Shown piece after piece: positions 10,182 through 20,326 of a stretch of DNA of 64,000 bases. How positions within the stretch are numbered: position 1 is the stretch's first letter; every line of letters starts with the position of its first letter. The position numbers and the translations under genes are program-made. The notes below the pieces were generated by a model. It saw only the letters and a program-made list of their open reading frames with translations. It was not told the origin of the DNA and ran no database searches. This DNA is from a bacterium (GTDB lineage: Bacteria > Bacillota > Bacilli > Lactobacillales > Streptococcaceae), in NCBI GenBank assembly GCA_905221455.1, contig CAJNDF010000010.1, positions 1 to 64,000 on the forward strand, written 5' to 3'.

Positions 10182-11669
10182 ATGTCATCTAAGGTTATTG
10201 TTACAATTTTTGGTGCGAGTGGAGACCTGGCTAAACGCAAGCTCTACCCTTCCCTATTTAGACTATATAAATCCGGCAATCTTTCCGAGCACTTTGCCGT
10301 TATTGGAACTGCCCGTCGTCCTTGGAGCAAGGAATATTTTGAATCTGTTGTAGTCGAATCTATCCTTGATTTGGCAGATAGTACCGAACAAGCTCAGGAG
10401 TTCGCTAGCCACTTCTACTATCAAAGTCATGATGTCAATGATACAGAACACTACATTGCTCTACGTCAATTGCAGGCTGAATTAAATGACAAGTACCAAG
10501 CTGAACACAACAAGCTCTTCTTCTTGTCTATGGCACCTCAGTTCTTTGGAACCATTGCTAAGCACCTCAAATCGGAAAACATTGTAGATGGTAAAGGTTT
10601 TGAACGCCTAATCGTTGAGAAGCCATTTGGTACAGATTACGCAACTGCAAGCAAGTTGAATGACGAACTCCTAGCAACATTTGACGAAGAACAAATTTTC
10701 CGTATTGACCATTATCTTGGTAAGGAAATGATTCAAAGCATCTTTGCAGTTCGCTTTGCCAATCTGATCTTTGAAAATGTTTGGAACAAGGACTTTATCG
10801 ACAATGTTCAAATTACCTTTGCAGAGCGCTTGGGTGTAGAAGAGCGTGGTGGCTACTATGACCAATCTGGTGCCCTCCGTGACATGGTACAAAACCATAC
10901 TTTGCAACTGCTTTCTCTGCTTGCCATGGATAAGCCAGCAAGCTTCACAAAAGACGAGATTCGTGCTGAAAAGATTAAGGTCTTTAAAAACCTCTATCAT
11001 CCAACTGATGAAGAGCTTAAAGAACACTTTATCCGTGGTCAATACCGTTCAGGTAAGATTGATGGCATGAAATACATTTCTTATCGTAGCGAGCCAAATG
11101 TAAATCCAGAGTCAACAACTGAAACTTTCGCATCTGGTGCCTTCTTTGTGGACAGCGATCGCTTTCGTGGTGTTCCTTTCTTCTTCCGCACTGGTAAACG
11201 TCTGACTGAAAAAGGAACTCATGTCAACATCGTCTTTAAACAAATGGACTCTATCTTTGGAGAACCACTTGCTCCAAACATTTTGACCATCTATATTCAA
11301 CCAACAGAAGGTTTCTCTCTTAGCCTAAATGGGAAGCAAGTAGGAGAAGAATTCAACTTGGCTCCTAACTCACTTGATTACCGTACAGACGCGACCGCAA
11401 CTGGTGCTTCTCCAGAACCATACGAGAAATTGATTTATGATGTCTTAAATAACAACTCAACTAACTTTAGCCACTGGGATGAAGTCGGCGCGTCATGGAA
11501 ATTGATTGACCGTATCGAAGAACTCTGGGCTGAAAATGGCGCCCCACTTCATGACTATAAAGCTGGAAGCATGGGACCTCAAGCAAGCTTTGACTTACTT
11601 GAAAAATTCGGTGCCAAATGGACTTGGCAGCCAGATATCGCCTATCGTCAAGATGGTCGTTTAGAATAA
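10182..11669 (+). CDS. zwf: Glucose-6-phosphate 1-dehydrogenase
   Basis: A 495-residue enzyme that oxidises glucose 6-phosphate with NADP+, the first step of the oxidative pentose phosphate pathway. The N-terminal Rossmann motif is GASGDLAKRKLYP (residues 10-22), and the active-site motif RIDHYLGKEM with the catalytic His is near residue 175. A C-terminal substrate/structural domain follows. Family-typical length. It is a single-gene unit with its own promoter and terminator, converging on ftsY. Confidence 0.97.
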   Translation: MSSKVIVTIFGASGDLAKRKLYPSLFRLYKSGNLSEHFAVIGTARRPWSKEYFESVVVESILDLADSTEQAQEFASHFYYQSHDVNDTEHYIALRQLQAELNDKYQAEHNKLFFLSMAPQFFGTIAKHLKSENIVDGKGFERLIVEKPFGTDYATASKLNDELLATFDEEQIFRIDHYLGKEMIQSIFAVRFANLIFENVWNKDFIDNVQITFAERLGVEERGGYYDQSGALRDMVQNHTLQLLSLLAMDKPASFTKDEIRAEKIKVFKNLYHPTDEELKEHFIRGQYRSGKIDGMKYISYRSEPNVNPESTTETFASGAFFVDSDRFRGVPFFFRTGKRLTEKGTHVNIVFKQMDSIFGEPLAPNILTIYIQPTEGFSLSLNGKQVGEEFNLAPNSLDYRTDATATGASPEPYEKLIYDVLNNNSTNFSHWDEVGASWKLIDRIEELWAENGAPLHDYKAGSMGPQASFDLLEKFGAKWTWQPDIAYRQDGRLE

Positions 11670-11675
11670 AAAAAT

Positions 11676-11706
11676 TTCCTGCAAGTTTGTATCTTGCAGG
11701 ATTTTT
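11676..11706. terminator. Bidirectional terminator between zwf and ftsY
   Basis: CCTGCAAG (11678-11685) and CTTGCAGG (11693-11700) form a perfect 8-bp stem, flanked by A-rich sequence on the left and ATTTTT on the right. It serves both converging genes. Confidence 0.85.
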
Positions 11707-11714
11707 GATTCTGA

Positions 11715-12977
11715 TTAGATTAAGCCTTCCAAGAGACCCTTCATAAAGTTTTCTGAGTTAAACTCTCCAATATCATCGATTTTTTCACCAAAACCAATCA
11801 ATTTTACAGGAATATTGAGTTCTTCACGGATGGCTAAAACCACACCACCTCGAGCAGTTCCGTCAATCTTAGTCAAGACAATTCCTGTTAAAGGAGTGAT
11901 TTTTGAAAATTCTTTGGCCTGTACAAGAGCATTTTGACCTGTTGATGCATCAAGAGCCAAGAAGGTTTCATGCGGTGCTTCTGGGACAACACGTTTGATA
12001 ATACGACCAATCTTTTCCAGCTCAGCCATAAGGTTATCCTTATTTTGCAGACGACCAGCAGTATCAATCATAAGAATATCGATACCTTCAGACACGGCAC
12101 GTTCCATTCCATCAAAGACCACACTGGCTGGGTCAGCTTTTTCAGGTCCAGTCACAACAGGAACATCAACACGACGGCCCCATTCAGCAAGCTGGGCTAC
12201 TGCCCCTGCACGGAAGGTATCTGCTGCAACCAGCATGACCTTCTTACCTGCTTGTTTGTAGCGGTGGGCTAGTTTCCCGATAGAAGTTGTTTTTCCAACA
12301 CCATTAACCCCAACAAAGAGCATGACTGTCAAGCCCTCTTGGAAGTGGATATTTTCATCGTAGTTGCCATCCTTTTCATAAAGCTCAACCAATTTCTCAA
12401 TGATGACACGGCGAAGTGCATCTGGTTTCTTGGCATTCTCAAGTTTGGCTTCGTATCGTAGCTCCTCAGTTAGGTTAGAAGCAACCTGGACACCAACGTC
12501 ACTCATGATTAGCAGTTCTTCCAGTTCCTCGAAAAATTCTTCATCGACAGAGCGGAAGGTGGCAAAGAAGGCATTCAAGCGAGCACCGAAGCCTGTACGA
12601 GTTTTCTTAAGACTGCGGTCATATTTTTCCTGAACAGTTTCTTCTGCTTGATGAGTTTCTGGTTCAAGAACTTCAGAACTATTTTCTTCTGCAGCTTCTA
12701 TGAACTCAGGATTTTCTTCCACTGCGACTTCTTCTTGTTGAACTTCTACAACTGGCTCTGAGTCCTGACTTTCTTCAACCGTGTCTTGGATTTCCTCTTC
12801 TTGGAGCAAAGCTTGTTCAACAATTTCAACTTCTGCTACTTCTTGAGAAACTTCCTCAGCTTCTGTAAGGGCAGTCTCAGTATCTTCAGACAAATCAAGA
12901 TTTTCCAGAGCTTCTTTTACAACTTCTTCGATTTTAGGTTCTTCTTTTTTTCCGAATAGACGGTCAAACAATCCCAT
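11715..12977 (-). CDS. ftsY: Signal recognition particle receptor FtsY
   Basis: A 420-residue SRP GTPase that docks Ffh-ribosome complexes at the membrane. Residues 15-125 are a very acidic Glu-rich region, as in other FtsY proteins. The NG domain follows: G1 GVNGVGKTTSIGKLA (about 225), DTAGRLQNKDNLM (G3) and TKIDGTARGG (G4). It is last in the rnc-smc-cof-cof-ftsY operon, and its ribosome site (AAAGGAG) lies within the end of the preceding gene. The partner Ffh is encoded at 54709-56280. Confidence 0.96.
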   Translation of the reverse strand: MGLFDRLFGKKEEPKIEEVVKEALENLDLSEDTETALTEAEEVSQEVAEVEIVEQALLQEEEIQDTVEESQDSEPVVEVQQEEVAVEENPEFIEAAEENSSEVLEPETHQAEETVQEKYDRSLKKTRTGFGARLNAFFATFRSVDEEFFEELEELLIMSDVGVQVASNLTEELRYEAKLENAKKPDALRRVIIEKLVELYEKDGNYDENIHFQEGLTVMLFVGVNGVGKTTSIGKLAHRYKQAGKKVMLVAADTFRAGAVAQLAEWGRRVDVPVVTGPEKADPASVVFDGMERAVSEGIDILMIDTAGRLQNKDNLMAELEKIGRIIKRVVPEAPHETFLALDASTGQNALVQAKEFSKITPLTGIVLTKIDGTARGGVVLAIREELNIPVKLIGFGEKIDDIGEFNSENFMKGLLEGLI

Positions 12978-12980
12978 ATC

Positions 12981-13799
12981 TTAGTTCTCCTTTAGCACGT
13001 ATTCTTCGATAGCCCAGGCGACAGCTTCCTCATCATTGGTCATTGGGGTTACCACATTTGCGACTGCCTTGACTTCAGGAACAGCGTTTTGCATGGCAAC
13101 ACCGAGTCCTGCCCATTCAATCATAGAAAGGTCATTGGCTTCATCACCACAGGCCATCACTTGGCTTTGGTCAATTCCCAGATGGCTGATTAGTTTGGCC
13201 AAACCTGTTGCTTTGTGTACATTCTTTGGTGACCACTCTAGCAACATTTCACGTGATTTAAAGATTTCATATTGTTCAAATAATTCTGGCGAAATCTTCT
13301 GAATGGCTGCATCCAAGGGTTCTTGAGCAAAAGCAGTCACGCATTTATTGTAGGTCATTTGACTAGACAAGTCTGCAAAGTCCACTGGAACAAAAGTCAA
13401 AGCTGGATTAAATTTGGCATAAAGACTTTCTTGGTCAGATTGAATTTGATAAACAGTTCCTTCTGAAATGGCGTCAAGAGGCAGTGATAATTTCTCTGTT
13501 TCTTCATACAAGCGTGCCACATCATCATATGAAAAGACTGTCTTATCTAGGATTTCACCTGTATTTTTCTGAACCAAACCACCATTAAAGGTAACGGTAT
13601 ACTCATCTTCCTGACCGTCAGTCCCTAGCTCATGGAGGAAGAAATCCATGGCTTTTAAGGGACGACCAGTTGTCAATACGACCTTGATACCACGATCACG
13701 CGCAGCTTTCAAAGTCGCCTTGGTACGATCCGTCAACCTTTTATCAGTAGTCAGCAAGGTCCCGTCCAAGTCCAATGCAATCAATTTTATATCTGCCAT
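12981..13799 (-). CDS. Cof-type HAD hydrolase (second of an adjacent pair)
   Basis: A 272-residue HAD phosphatase of the Cof/IIB class. Motif I is LDLDGTLLTTD (residues 9-19) with the nucleophilic Asp, motif II is LTTGRP, and motifs III/IV lie near MACGDEANDLSM (about 215). A C2-type cap is in the middle. Such enzymes dephosphorylate sugar phosphates or flavin precursors; the substrate cannot be told. The start overlaps the stop of the upstream Cof gene by one base (TAATG). Confidence 0.88.
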   Translation of the reverse strand: MADIKLIALDLDGTLLTTDKRLTDRTKATLKAARDRGIKVVLTTGRPLKAMDFFLHELGTDGQEDEYTVTFNGGLVQKNTGEILDKTVFSYDDVARLYEETEKLSLPLDAISEGTVYQIQSDQESLYAKFNPALTFVPVDFADLSSQMTYNKCVTAFAQEPLDAAIQKISPELFEQYEIFKSREMLLEWSPKNVHKATGLAKLISHLGIDQSQVMACGDEANDLSMIEWAGLGVAMQNAVPEVKAVANVVTPMTNDEEAVAWAIEEYVLKEN

Positions 13800-14593
13800 T
13801 ATAAGCCCTCCATATAAGCGATAACCGACTGGTCCTTATGGTGACCAATCACAGTCTCTGCTAATTCTAAAATTTCTGGTCGTGCATTCTCAGGAGCTAC
13901 AGGATGACCCACAACCTGCATCATGTGCAAGTCATTTAGATTGTCTCCAAAAGCCATGACCTGATCCATGGTGATGCCAAGTTTTTTAGCTAATTCAACA
14001 ATGGCCACTCCCTTATCGACATAGTCCAGCACAATATCAATGGATTCAAAGCCAGTTGTCATAGCCTTAACACCAGGAACATGTTCGTTTACCCAAGCTT
14101 CTCCAGTTTCCAGGGTTTCTTCTGTGAAGTTGGTTGTAAATTTGAAAATATCATCTGCAATATCTTCCAAACTCGCTACTTTTTGGATATTTTCATTATA
14201 GTGTTGGCTCTCTTTCAAATAGGTCGCATCAACCGTATCTAGCACATAAGAGCCTTTTTTCCCTGTTAAAAGCAATTTATTGATGTCGACATAAGGTGAA
14301 GTTTTCAGCTTTTCAAAAGTCGTCAAATAAAACTCACGAGACATGGTCGCTTCATACAAGTCTTGACCTTGATATTCAACCAAACTGCCATTTTCCGCAA
14401 TGAAAATAATGTCATCACGAACATCAGCAAATAATTTTTCTAAGGATAGAAATCCGCGCCCCGAAGCCACCGCAAAGTAAATCCCTTTTTCCTTGTAGGA
14501 ACTTAAGAGAGACTTAAGGCGGTCCATATCAAAGCGCCCATTCCCATCTAGGAAGGTTCCGTCCATATCCGTTGCTACTAGTTTAATTGTCAT
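13799..14593 (-). CDS. Cof-type HAD hydrolase (first of an adjacent pair)
   Basis: A 264-residue HAD phosphatase with TDMDGTFLDGNG (motif I, residues 8-19), VASGRG (motif II) and MAFGDNLNDLHMM (motif IV, about 218). It is only moderately similar to its neighbour, so the pair looks like an old rather than a recent duplication. It overlaps the smc stop by four bases (ATGA), which indicates translational coupling. Substrate unknown. Confidence 0.88.
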   Translation of the reverse strand: MTIKLVATDMDGTFLDGNGRFDMDRLKSLLSSYKEKGIYFAVASGRGFLSLEKLFADVRDDIIFIAENGSLVEYQGQDLYEATMSREFYLTTFEKLKTSPYVDINKLLLTGKKGSYVLDTVDATYLKESQHYNENIQKVASLEDIADDIFKFTTNFTEETLETGEAWVNEHVPGVKAMTTGFESIDIVLDYVDKGVAIVELAKKLGITMDQVMAFGDNLNDLHMMQVVGHPVAPENARPEILELAETVIGHHKDQSVIAYMEGL

Positions 14594-17500
14594 CCTTCAA
14601 TACTTTCTAAATCTTTTAACTTAACTGAAACAATTTTTGAAACACCTGATTCCTGCATGGTCACTCCATAGATGGAATCAGCCGCTGCCATGGTTCCCTT
14701 ACGGTGGGTTACGACGATGAACTGGCTGTCCTTGTCAAAGCGGTTGAGGTAATCCCCAAAACGCTTAACATTAGCTTCATCCAGTGCAGCCTCTACCTCA
14801 TCCAAGATAACAAATGGGATAGTCTTAACTCGAATGATAGAGAAAAGTAAGGCTAGAGCCGATAGGGCTTTCTCCCCACCACTCATGAGGTTAAGAGACT
14901 GAATTTTCTTACCTGGTGGTTGAACAGAAATCTCAACCCCAGCTGTCAGCAAGTCTCCCTCAGTCAAAATCAGGTCAGCCTGACCTCCGCCAAACATCTG
15001 CTTGAAGGTCACTTTAAAGGACTCACGAATAGCCTCAAAGGTTGATTTAAAGCGTTCCTTAACCTCATCATTCATCTCTGTGATAGTCTCAAGAAGCAGA
15101 TTTTTCGCTGACAAAATGTCATCTCGCTGGCTATTGAGGAAATCCAGACGGCTGTGAACCTCTTCGTACTGGTCAATAGCTTCCAAATTGACAGGACCCA
15201 GTGAGCGAATAGCCTTCTCTAAATCCTGCACCTCTTGCTCTGCCAGATTGAGATTTTCCAATTCATGTGCCTTTTCTAGTGCTTCAGTATAGCTAATCTG
15301 ATACTGGTCTGTTAATTGGCTTTGTAAATGGCGTAAGCGCTCGCTGACCTTTTCTTTCTTGGCTTCAGCACGAGTTTGCTTGCGAATCCACTCTTCATTC
15401 TGCTGGCGAGTCTGTTCCAAATGACTGGCAATATCATCCAGCTGACCTTCTATATCATCCAATTCAAACTGCTTGCGAATCAAACCTTGTTGGAGATTTG
15501 TTTTCTGAGATTTGGCTTCTTCGGCCTGCTGACTGAGCAAATCCGTATCAACTTTCTCAAGGTTATCAACCTTTTCTTGAAGAAGGCGCTGGATTTCCTC
15601 TTGTTCGATATTCAGATTATCCAATTCCTTGCCTAAACGTTCAATATCCGCAACTTCATAACGTTTTTGCCCTTGTAGTTCTGTCTTAAGCAAGCGTGCT
15701 TGCGCTAGCTCTTCCTGCAAGTTTTGATAGCGTTCTTGGATGGCGTTTTTGTTGGACTTAATCTCTTCAATCTCAGCTTCCAGATTTTGCTTGTCACTGG
15801 CGATAGTAGTAAGGCGTGCTTGGCATTTTTCCTTATCTGCTTGCCAATCTCCCTCAGTAAGACGATTTAATTCCTCTTCTTGAAGTTTCCAAAGAGTTTC
15901 CAGTTCTTCAACTTGCTGACTAGTTTGCTGATAAGCGAGGGCCAAGCCTTGCTCCTGAATACGAGCCTGCTCTCCCTGAGATTTGATGGCTTCTAATCTT
16001 TCTGTCAATCTAGCCATCTCATCTTGCAAGGTCTTCAAACTCGCTTCATCTGTACGCAAGCTTGCTTCTTCTTCAGCAATCTCTTTTTGTAATTGCTCCA
16101 GTTCTGGCTTGATGAAGATGCTGTTGTTCTGACGATTGGCTCCACCTGCATAGGAACCACCTGTACGAAGTTCTGTCCCATCTAATGTCACCATGCGAAC
16201 CTGATAACGAACTTGACGAGCTGCTGCACGCGCATGTTCTACAGTATCAAAAATAGCTGTCGTGGCTAGCAAGTTCTTGAAAATGGCTTCCAGTCTAGTA
16301 TCGAATGTCACCAACTCATCTGCCATGCCCAGAAATCCTGGACTTGCAGTAATAGCATCTTGATTCTGACTAGAAATCGTACGCGCCTTGATAGTCGTTA
16401 AAGGAAGGAAGGTCGCACGACCAGCTCTGTTTCGTTTGAGAAAATCAATAGCCTTGGTTGCCGCATGTTCATCTTCTACGATGATATGCTGACTGCTAGC
16501 TCCAAGCGCAATCTCTAGAGCAGTTTGATAATGCACATCAAAGGTCAGGTGCTCACTGACTGCCCCAATAATCCCACCAAGGCGGTCTTTTTCTTGGAGA
16601 ACACTCTTAACACCTGCATAAAAGTTACTATGATTTCTCAGGATATTTTCCAAACTTTGGGCTCTAGCCTGCTTGTTTTTGAGGCTATCCAGACGGTCAA
16701 AGAGTTGACTTTGTTGAGCTTGATAAAAAGATTTCTGCTCCTCTTGCTCCTTGGCACAGATTTGGTAGTCAGCCAATAATTTTTGAACCTGTTCCTTGGC
16801 AGTTTCAAGCTCTTCTTTTTGCCGACTAGCCTTCTCTTTAGCTGTAGCTAACTGTTCTTTCAGCTTTTCTAATTGATCTGCTTGTTTTTGAGAAAGCTGA
16901 CGACTATTTTCCAACTCATTCTCGATACGGGTCAGTTGGTTTGAGACATCTGCTTCTTCTTGTAAAAGAGCGACAAAGCGTTCACGCAAGAGCTCAATCA
17001 TCTGATCAGGATCATCTGAAAAAGCCAGTAATTCAGCCTCTAATCGATTGAGTTTTTGATTATTTTGGACTAGATTTTCTTCTAAGAGGGCTAAAGAGCT
17101 TTCTTTATCAGATTTTTCTTTGCTGAGTGAATTTCTCTTATCCTCTAAAGCAGCCAAACGGGCTTGTGCTTCCTGTTGATTCAGGGCTACTTGTTCGGAC
17201 TCTAGTTTCGATAGGGCTAATTTTCTCTCTAAGTCACTAATCAGACTTGTCAAGTCCATCAAACTGCCTTGATCTTTTGCCATTTCAGCCTGTAAATCTT
17301 GGCGTTGCTTTTTAAGATTCTGATTTTCTTCCTCTAATTTTTCACGCTTTTGGTAATAACTAGTCAAGAGTTCCTGAACCTGTGCTAACTCTTCTTCTGT
17401 TGACTCTAGTTCAGCCTTATTTTCCTTGATTTGAGCAACCAAAACATCTAAATAAATAGCCTTACGTTGAGCTTCCAAATCTAGAAACTTACGAGCATTC

Positions 17501-18129
17501 TCAGCTTGCTTCTCAAGAGGCTTGATTTGATTATCCAACTCGTAGATAATGTCCTCTAAACGATCTAGATTGTCCTGAGTTTGCTGCAGTTTGCTTTCTG
17601 TTTCTTTTCTGCGAGTCTTGTATTTCAAAACTCCTGCAGCTTCTTCGAAAATGGCACGGCGTTCTTCAGGCTTGGAGTTGAAAATCTCCTCAACCTTCCC
17701 TTGGGAAATGATGGAGAAGGAATCTCGTCCCAAACCTGTATCCAAGAAAAGATCATGAATATCACGCAGACGGACTTTCTTGCCGTCAATCTTGTATTCG
17801 CTATCTCCACTACGATAGATATGGCGTTCGACCCTGATTTCTTGACCAGCATCCTTTATAAATCCGTCATGATTATCCAGAGTCACAATTACAGAAGCAT
17901 AATTGAGCGGTTTGCGACTTTCGGTCCCAGCAAAGATAACATCCGGCATCTTGCCCCCACGGAGACTCTTGACACTGGACTCCCCCAAGGCCCAACGCAG
18001 ACTTTCTGTGATATTTGACTTTCCAGATCCATTGGGTCCAACAACTGCCGTCACACCTTGGTCAAAGACGACCTTGGTCTTGTCAGCAAAAGACTTGAAT
18101 CCCTGAATTTCGATTTCCTTTAAATACAT
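14590..18129 (-). CDS. smc: Chromosome partition protein SMC
   Basis: A 1179-residue condensin core ATPase that organises and segregates the nucleoid with ScpA and ScpB. Walker [11 protein letters not shown] is near residue 32. Long coiled coils (about 170-495 and 675-1010) flank a hinge rich in glycines (GAVSEHLTF...GGSYAGG, about 505-665). The ABC signature is [16 protein letters not shown] near 1085 and Walker B is [13 protein letters not shown] near 1108. Full length. It overlaps rnc by 10 bases, a common rnc-smc arrangement in Firmicutes. Confidence 0.98.
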   Translation of the reverse strand: MYLKEIEIQGFKSFADKTKVVFDQGVTAVVGPNGSGKSNITESLRWALGESSVKSLRGGKMPDVIFAGTESRKPLNYASVIVTLDNHDGFIKDAGQEIRVERHIYRSGDSEYKIDGKKVRLRDIHDLFLDTGLGRDSFSIISQGKVEEIFNSKPEERRAIFEEAAGVLKYKTRRKETESKLQQTQDNLDRLEDIIYELDNQIKPLEKQAENARKFLDLEAQRKAIYLDVLVAQIKENKAELESTEEELAQVQELLTSYYQKREKLEEENQNLKKQRQDLQAEMAKDQGSLMDLTSLISDLERKLALSKLESEQVALNQQEAQARLAALEDKRNSLSKEKSDKESSLALLEENLVQNNQKLNRLEAELLAFSDDPDQMIELLRERFVALLQEEADVSNQLTRIENELENSRQLSQKQADQLEKLKEQLATAKEKASRQKEELETAKEQVQKLLADYQICAKEQEEQKSFYQAQQSQLFDRLDSLKNKQARAQSLENILRNHSNFYAGVKSVLQEKDRLGGIIGAVSEHLTFDVHYQTALEIALGASSQHIIVEDEHAATKAIDFLKRNRAGRATFLPLTTIKARTISSQNQDAITASPGFLGMADELVTFDTRLEAIFKNLLATTAIFDTVEHARAAARQVRYQVRMVTLDGTELRTGGSYAGGANRQNNSIFIKPELEQLQKEIAEEEASLRTDEASLKTLQDEMARLTERLEAIKSQGEQARIQEQGLALAYQQTSQQVEELETLWKLQEEELNRLTEGDWQADKEKCQARLTTIASDKQNLEAEIEEIKSNKNAIQERYQNLQEELAQARLLKTELQGQKRYEVADIERLGKELDNLNIEQEEIQRLLQEKVDNLEKVDTDLLSQQAEEAKSQKTNLQQGLIRKQFELDDIEGQLDDIASHLEQTRQQNEEWIRKQTRAEAKKEKVSERLRHLQSQLTDQYQISYTEALEKAHELENLNLAEQEVQDLEKAIRSLGPVNLEAIDQYEEVHSRLDFLNSQRDDILSAKNLLLETITEMNDEVKERFKSTFEAIRESFKVTFKQMFGGGQADLILTEGDLLTAGVEISVQPPGKKIQSLNLMSGGEKALSALALLFSIIRVKTIPFVILDEVEAALDEANVKRFGDYLNRFDKDSQFIVVTHRKGTMAAADSIYGVTMQESGVSKIVSVKLKDLESIEG

Positions 18130-18818
18130 GAATCCAGCCCTTTCTCAACAGCATTTTTGGCAGCTTCTTGCTCTGCTAATTTCTTAGACCTACCTTGACC
18201 TTGACCAATGCTCTTGCCTTCAACAAGAACTTCTACATCAAAGACCTTATCATGGGCAGGACCCGTTTCAGAAATCACCTGATAACGAATAGCTACATCT
18301 CCATTGACCTGAAGTAACTCTTGGAGATGGGTTTTGTAGTCTGTAATCATCTCAAATTCGCCTGCTTCAACCTTAGGAATCATGACTTGGTAGATAAATT
18401 CCTTGACCTTGGCCACATCCTTATCCAAAAGAAGGGCACCAAGAAAGGCTTCGAAAGCATCACCAAGAATGGTATCACGATTGCGACCACCAGATTTTTC
18501 TTCCCCTTTACCCAGCTTGATAAACTGGTCAAACTGGCAATCACGCGCAAAGCCAGCCAAACTCTCCTCGCGGACAATCATGGCACGGAGTTTGGACAAA
18601 TCGCCTTCAGGCTTTTTAGGGTATTTCTTATACAGATATTCTGAAATCAATAACTGTAGAACAGCGTCTCCTAAAAATTCCAAGCGTTCATTGTGTGAAA
18701 TTTTTAAGAGGCGATGCTCATTGGCATAACTCGTATGAGTAAAGGCAGTCTCCAATAAGTTTTTGTCTGCAAATTCGATTGCAAAATGGTTCCTTAGTAC
18801 AGTTTGTAATTCTTTCAT
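18120..18818 (-). CDS. rnc: Ribonuclease III
   Basis: A 232-residue double-strand-specific endonuclease for rRNA and mRNA processing. The catalytic signature [13 protein letters not shown] is near residue 41, with the second acidic site at [11 protein letters not shown] near 120. The C-terminal double-stranded RNA-binding domain (about 158-228) ends in [18 protein letters not shown]. First gene of the operon with smc and ftsY. Confidence 0.97.
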   Translation of the reverse strand: MKELQTVLRNHFAIEFADKNLLETAFTHTSYANEHRLLKISHNERLEFLGDAVLQLLISEYLYKKYPKKPEGDLSKLRAMIVREESLAGFARDCQFDQFIKLGKGEEKSGGRNRDTILGDAFEAFLGALLLDKDVAKVKEFIYQVMIPKVEAGEFEMITDYKTHLQELLQVNGDVAIRYQVISETGPAHDKVFDVEVLVEGKSIGQGQGRSKKLAEQEAAKNAVEKGLDSCI

Positions 18819-18852
18819 ACCAACCTCTTTCTAACTGATAACAGTCCTTTTT

Positions 18853-18902
18853 ATTATATCAAAAAAAGCCCCCTGAGTCACTTTAAAACGGGACTCGAGG
18901 GG
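18853..18902 (-). promoter_or_regulatory. rnc promoter overlapping an upstream terminator hairpin
   Basis: On the minus strand a hairpin (CCCCTCGAGTC paired with GACTCAGGGG, one bulge) runs from 18902 to about 18870 and is followed by T7, an intrinsic terminator for transcripts arriving from the tRNA side. The -10 TATAAT (18858-18853) follows directly, and a GTGACT -35 candidate (18881-18876, 17-bp spacing) falls inside the terminator hairpin. Confidence 0.6.
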
Positions 18903-18965
18903 ATTTGGGCATTCTTTGGAATGAGCTTTTTAGTTTTAGAGTCAAATTTGAGACAGTGTAAAGAA

Positions 18966-18991
18966 AAAAGCCCTATTTAAAGGCTTTTTTA
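18966..18991 (-). terminator. Terminator of tRNA-Arg(CCG)
   Basis: AAAAAAGCC and GGCTTTTTT surround a short AT loop 12 bases past the 3' end of the tRNA. Confidence 0.75.
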
Positions 18992-19002
18992 GGATGTTTA
19001 CA

Positions 19003-19074
19003 TCCACCCTGAGGGAATCGAACCCCCATCTCAAGAACCGGAATCTTACGTGATATCCATTACACTAAGGGTGG
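19003..19074 (-). tRNA. tRNA-Arg, anticodon CCG
   Basis: A cloverleaf can be drawn on the minus strand. The acceptor pairs CCACCCT with AGGGTGG and the discriminator is A. The D arm is GTGTAATGGATATCAC. The anticodon stem TAAGA/TCTTG holds loop TTCCGGT (anticodon CCG), and the T arm has GGTTCGATTCC. CCA is not encoded. It reads CGG. Confidence 0.93.
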
Positions 19075-19085
19075 AAACTTGTTTT

Positions 19086-19114
19086 ATTATAACAGAAATT
19101 TGCTCTAATAACAA
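19086..19114 (-). promoter_or_regulatory. Promoter of tRNA-Arg(CCG)
   Basis: Minus strand -35 TTGTTA (19114-19109), 17-bp spacer and -10 TATAAT (19091-19086), 12 bases before the mature 5' end. Partly complementary AACTTGTTATTA/TAATAAAACAAGTT sequences across it may also form a weak guaC terminator. Confidence 0.7.
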
Positions 19115-19140
19115 GTTTTTTTCTGGCTAGACAGCCCATC

Positions 19141-20127
19141 TTAGTGGGAAGCATCCCCATTCCAGATAGAGTTTTTCACGATCACATAATCAACGTGTTT
19201 AAGGTCAGCAACCTGACGTCCACCCGCATAAGAAATAGCACTTTGAAGGTCTTGTTCCATCTCGGTTAAAGTGTCTTGTAAATGACCTTTGGCAGGAAGC
19301 AAGATGCGTTTGCCCTCCACATTTTTGTAAGCACCCTTTTGATATTGTGAAGCTGAACCGTAGTACTCTTTGAACTGTTCACCATCAACTTCAATCGTTT
19401 TTCCTGGACTTTCGATGTGTCCTGCAAAAAGGGATCCAATCATGACCATGCTGGCACCGAAACGGATAGACTTGGCAATATCACCGTGAGTACGAATTCC
19501 TCCATCAGCAATAATCGGTTTACGTGCAGCCTTAGCACACCAGCGTAGTGCAGCCAACTGCCAACCACCTGTACCAAAACCAGTCTTGACCTTGGTGATA
19601 CAAACCTTACCAGGGCCGATTCCGACCTTAGTGGCATCCGCACCCGCATTTTCCAACTCGCGAACTGCTTCTGGTGTTCCCACATTTCCAGCAATGACAA
19701 AAGTATCTGGCAATTCTTTCTTGATGTGTTGAATCATAGAAATCACGCTATCTGCATGACCATGAGCGATGTCAATCGTGATGTATTCTGGAGCATCAGC
19801 CTTGAGCCGGCTAACGAAATCATACTCGTAGTCCTTAACACCGACAGAGATAGAAGCAATGAGCCCTTGATCGTGCATACGTTTGATAAAAGGAATGCGT
19901 CCAGCTTCATCAAAACGGTGCATAATGTAGAAGTAACCACCTTTAGCTAGTTGCTCTGCTACATTTTCATCCAAAATCGTCTGCATATTAGCTGGCACAA
20001 CAGGTAGTTTAAAGGTGTGATTTCCTAGAGTGACGCTTGTGTCCGCTTCTGCACGGCTTTTAATGACACATTTATTTGGAATCAATTGAATATCTTCGTA
20101 ATCAAAAATTGGAAATTCATTTAACAT
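19141..20127 (-). CDS. guaC: GMP reductase
   Basis: A 328-residue TIM-barrel enzyme that deaminates GMP to IMP with NADPH, linking guanine and adenine nucleotide pools. The catalytic Cys loop is [17 protein letters not shown] (about residues 173-190), the phosphate-binding segment is [18 protein letters not shown], and the C-terminal flap contains [11 protein letters not shown]. Length and loop fit the GuaC2 (Gram-positive) type rather than IMP dehydrogenase, and there is no CBS insert. Confidence 0.95.
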   Translation of the reverse strand: MLNEFPIFDYEDIQLIPNKCVIKSRAEADTSVTLGNHTFKLPVVPANMQTILDENVAEQLAKGGYFYIMHRFDEAGRIPFIKRMHDQGLIASISVGVKDYEYDFVSRLKADAPEYITIDIAHGHADSVISMIQHIKKELPDTFVIAGNVGTPEAVRELENAGADATKVGIGPGKVCITKVKTGFGTGGWQLAALRWCAKAARKPIIADGGIRTHGDIAKSIRFGASMVMIGSLFAGHIESPGKTIEVDGEQFKEYYGSASQYQKGAYKNVEGKRILLPAKGHLQDTLTEMEQDLQSAISYAGGRQVADLKHVDYVIVKNSIWNGDASH

Positions 20128-20326
20128 ATCGATGTCTCGTTTCTTTTGTAATGACCTACCTATGCTCTCGCATCACTACGCCTTTTCCGACGTTTCCTTA
20201 ATCCATTATAAACTAAAGTACAGTTTTTGTCAAATAATTTTATAAATTAAAATATATTGTTCGGATTTTGTTATATAAAAACAAAAGAAAGAGGAGAGAT
20301 TATTTTCTCTCCAGTTCTTCTCTATC
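20128..20326 (-). promoter_or_regulatory. guaC promoter (20205-20233) and leader
   Basis: A perfect -35 TTGACA (20233-20228), 17-bp spacer and -10 TATAAT (20210-20205). The leader of about 75 bases contains an ATGC-GAGA-GCAT hairpin and a purine-rich stretch. I looked for a purine riboswitch and did not find its conserved core. Confidence 0.8.
20281..20312 (-). terminator. Terminator of the leu operon
   Basis: GGAGAGA (20293-20299) and TCTCTCC (20306-20312) form a perfect stem. The minus-strand continuation is TCTTTCTTTTGTTTTT. It lies 15 bases after the stop of the YrdC-like gene. Confidence 0.85.

Noticed and set aside
20128..20204. Purine riboswitch in the guaC leader
   Set aside because: The conserved junction and loop sequences of the purine aptamer are absent.
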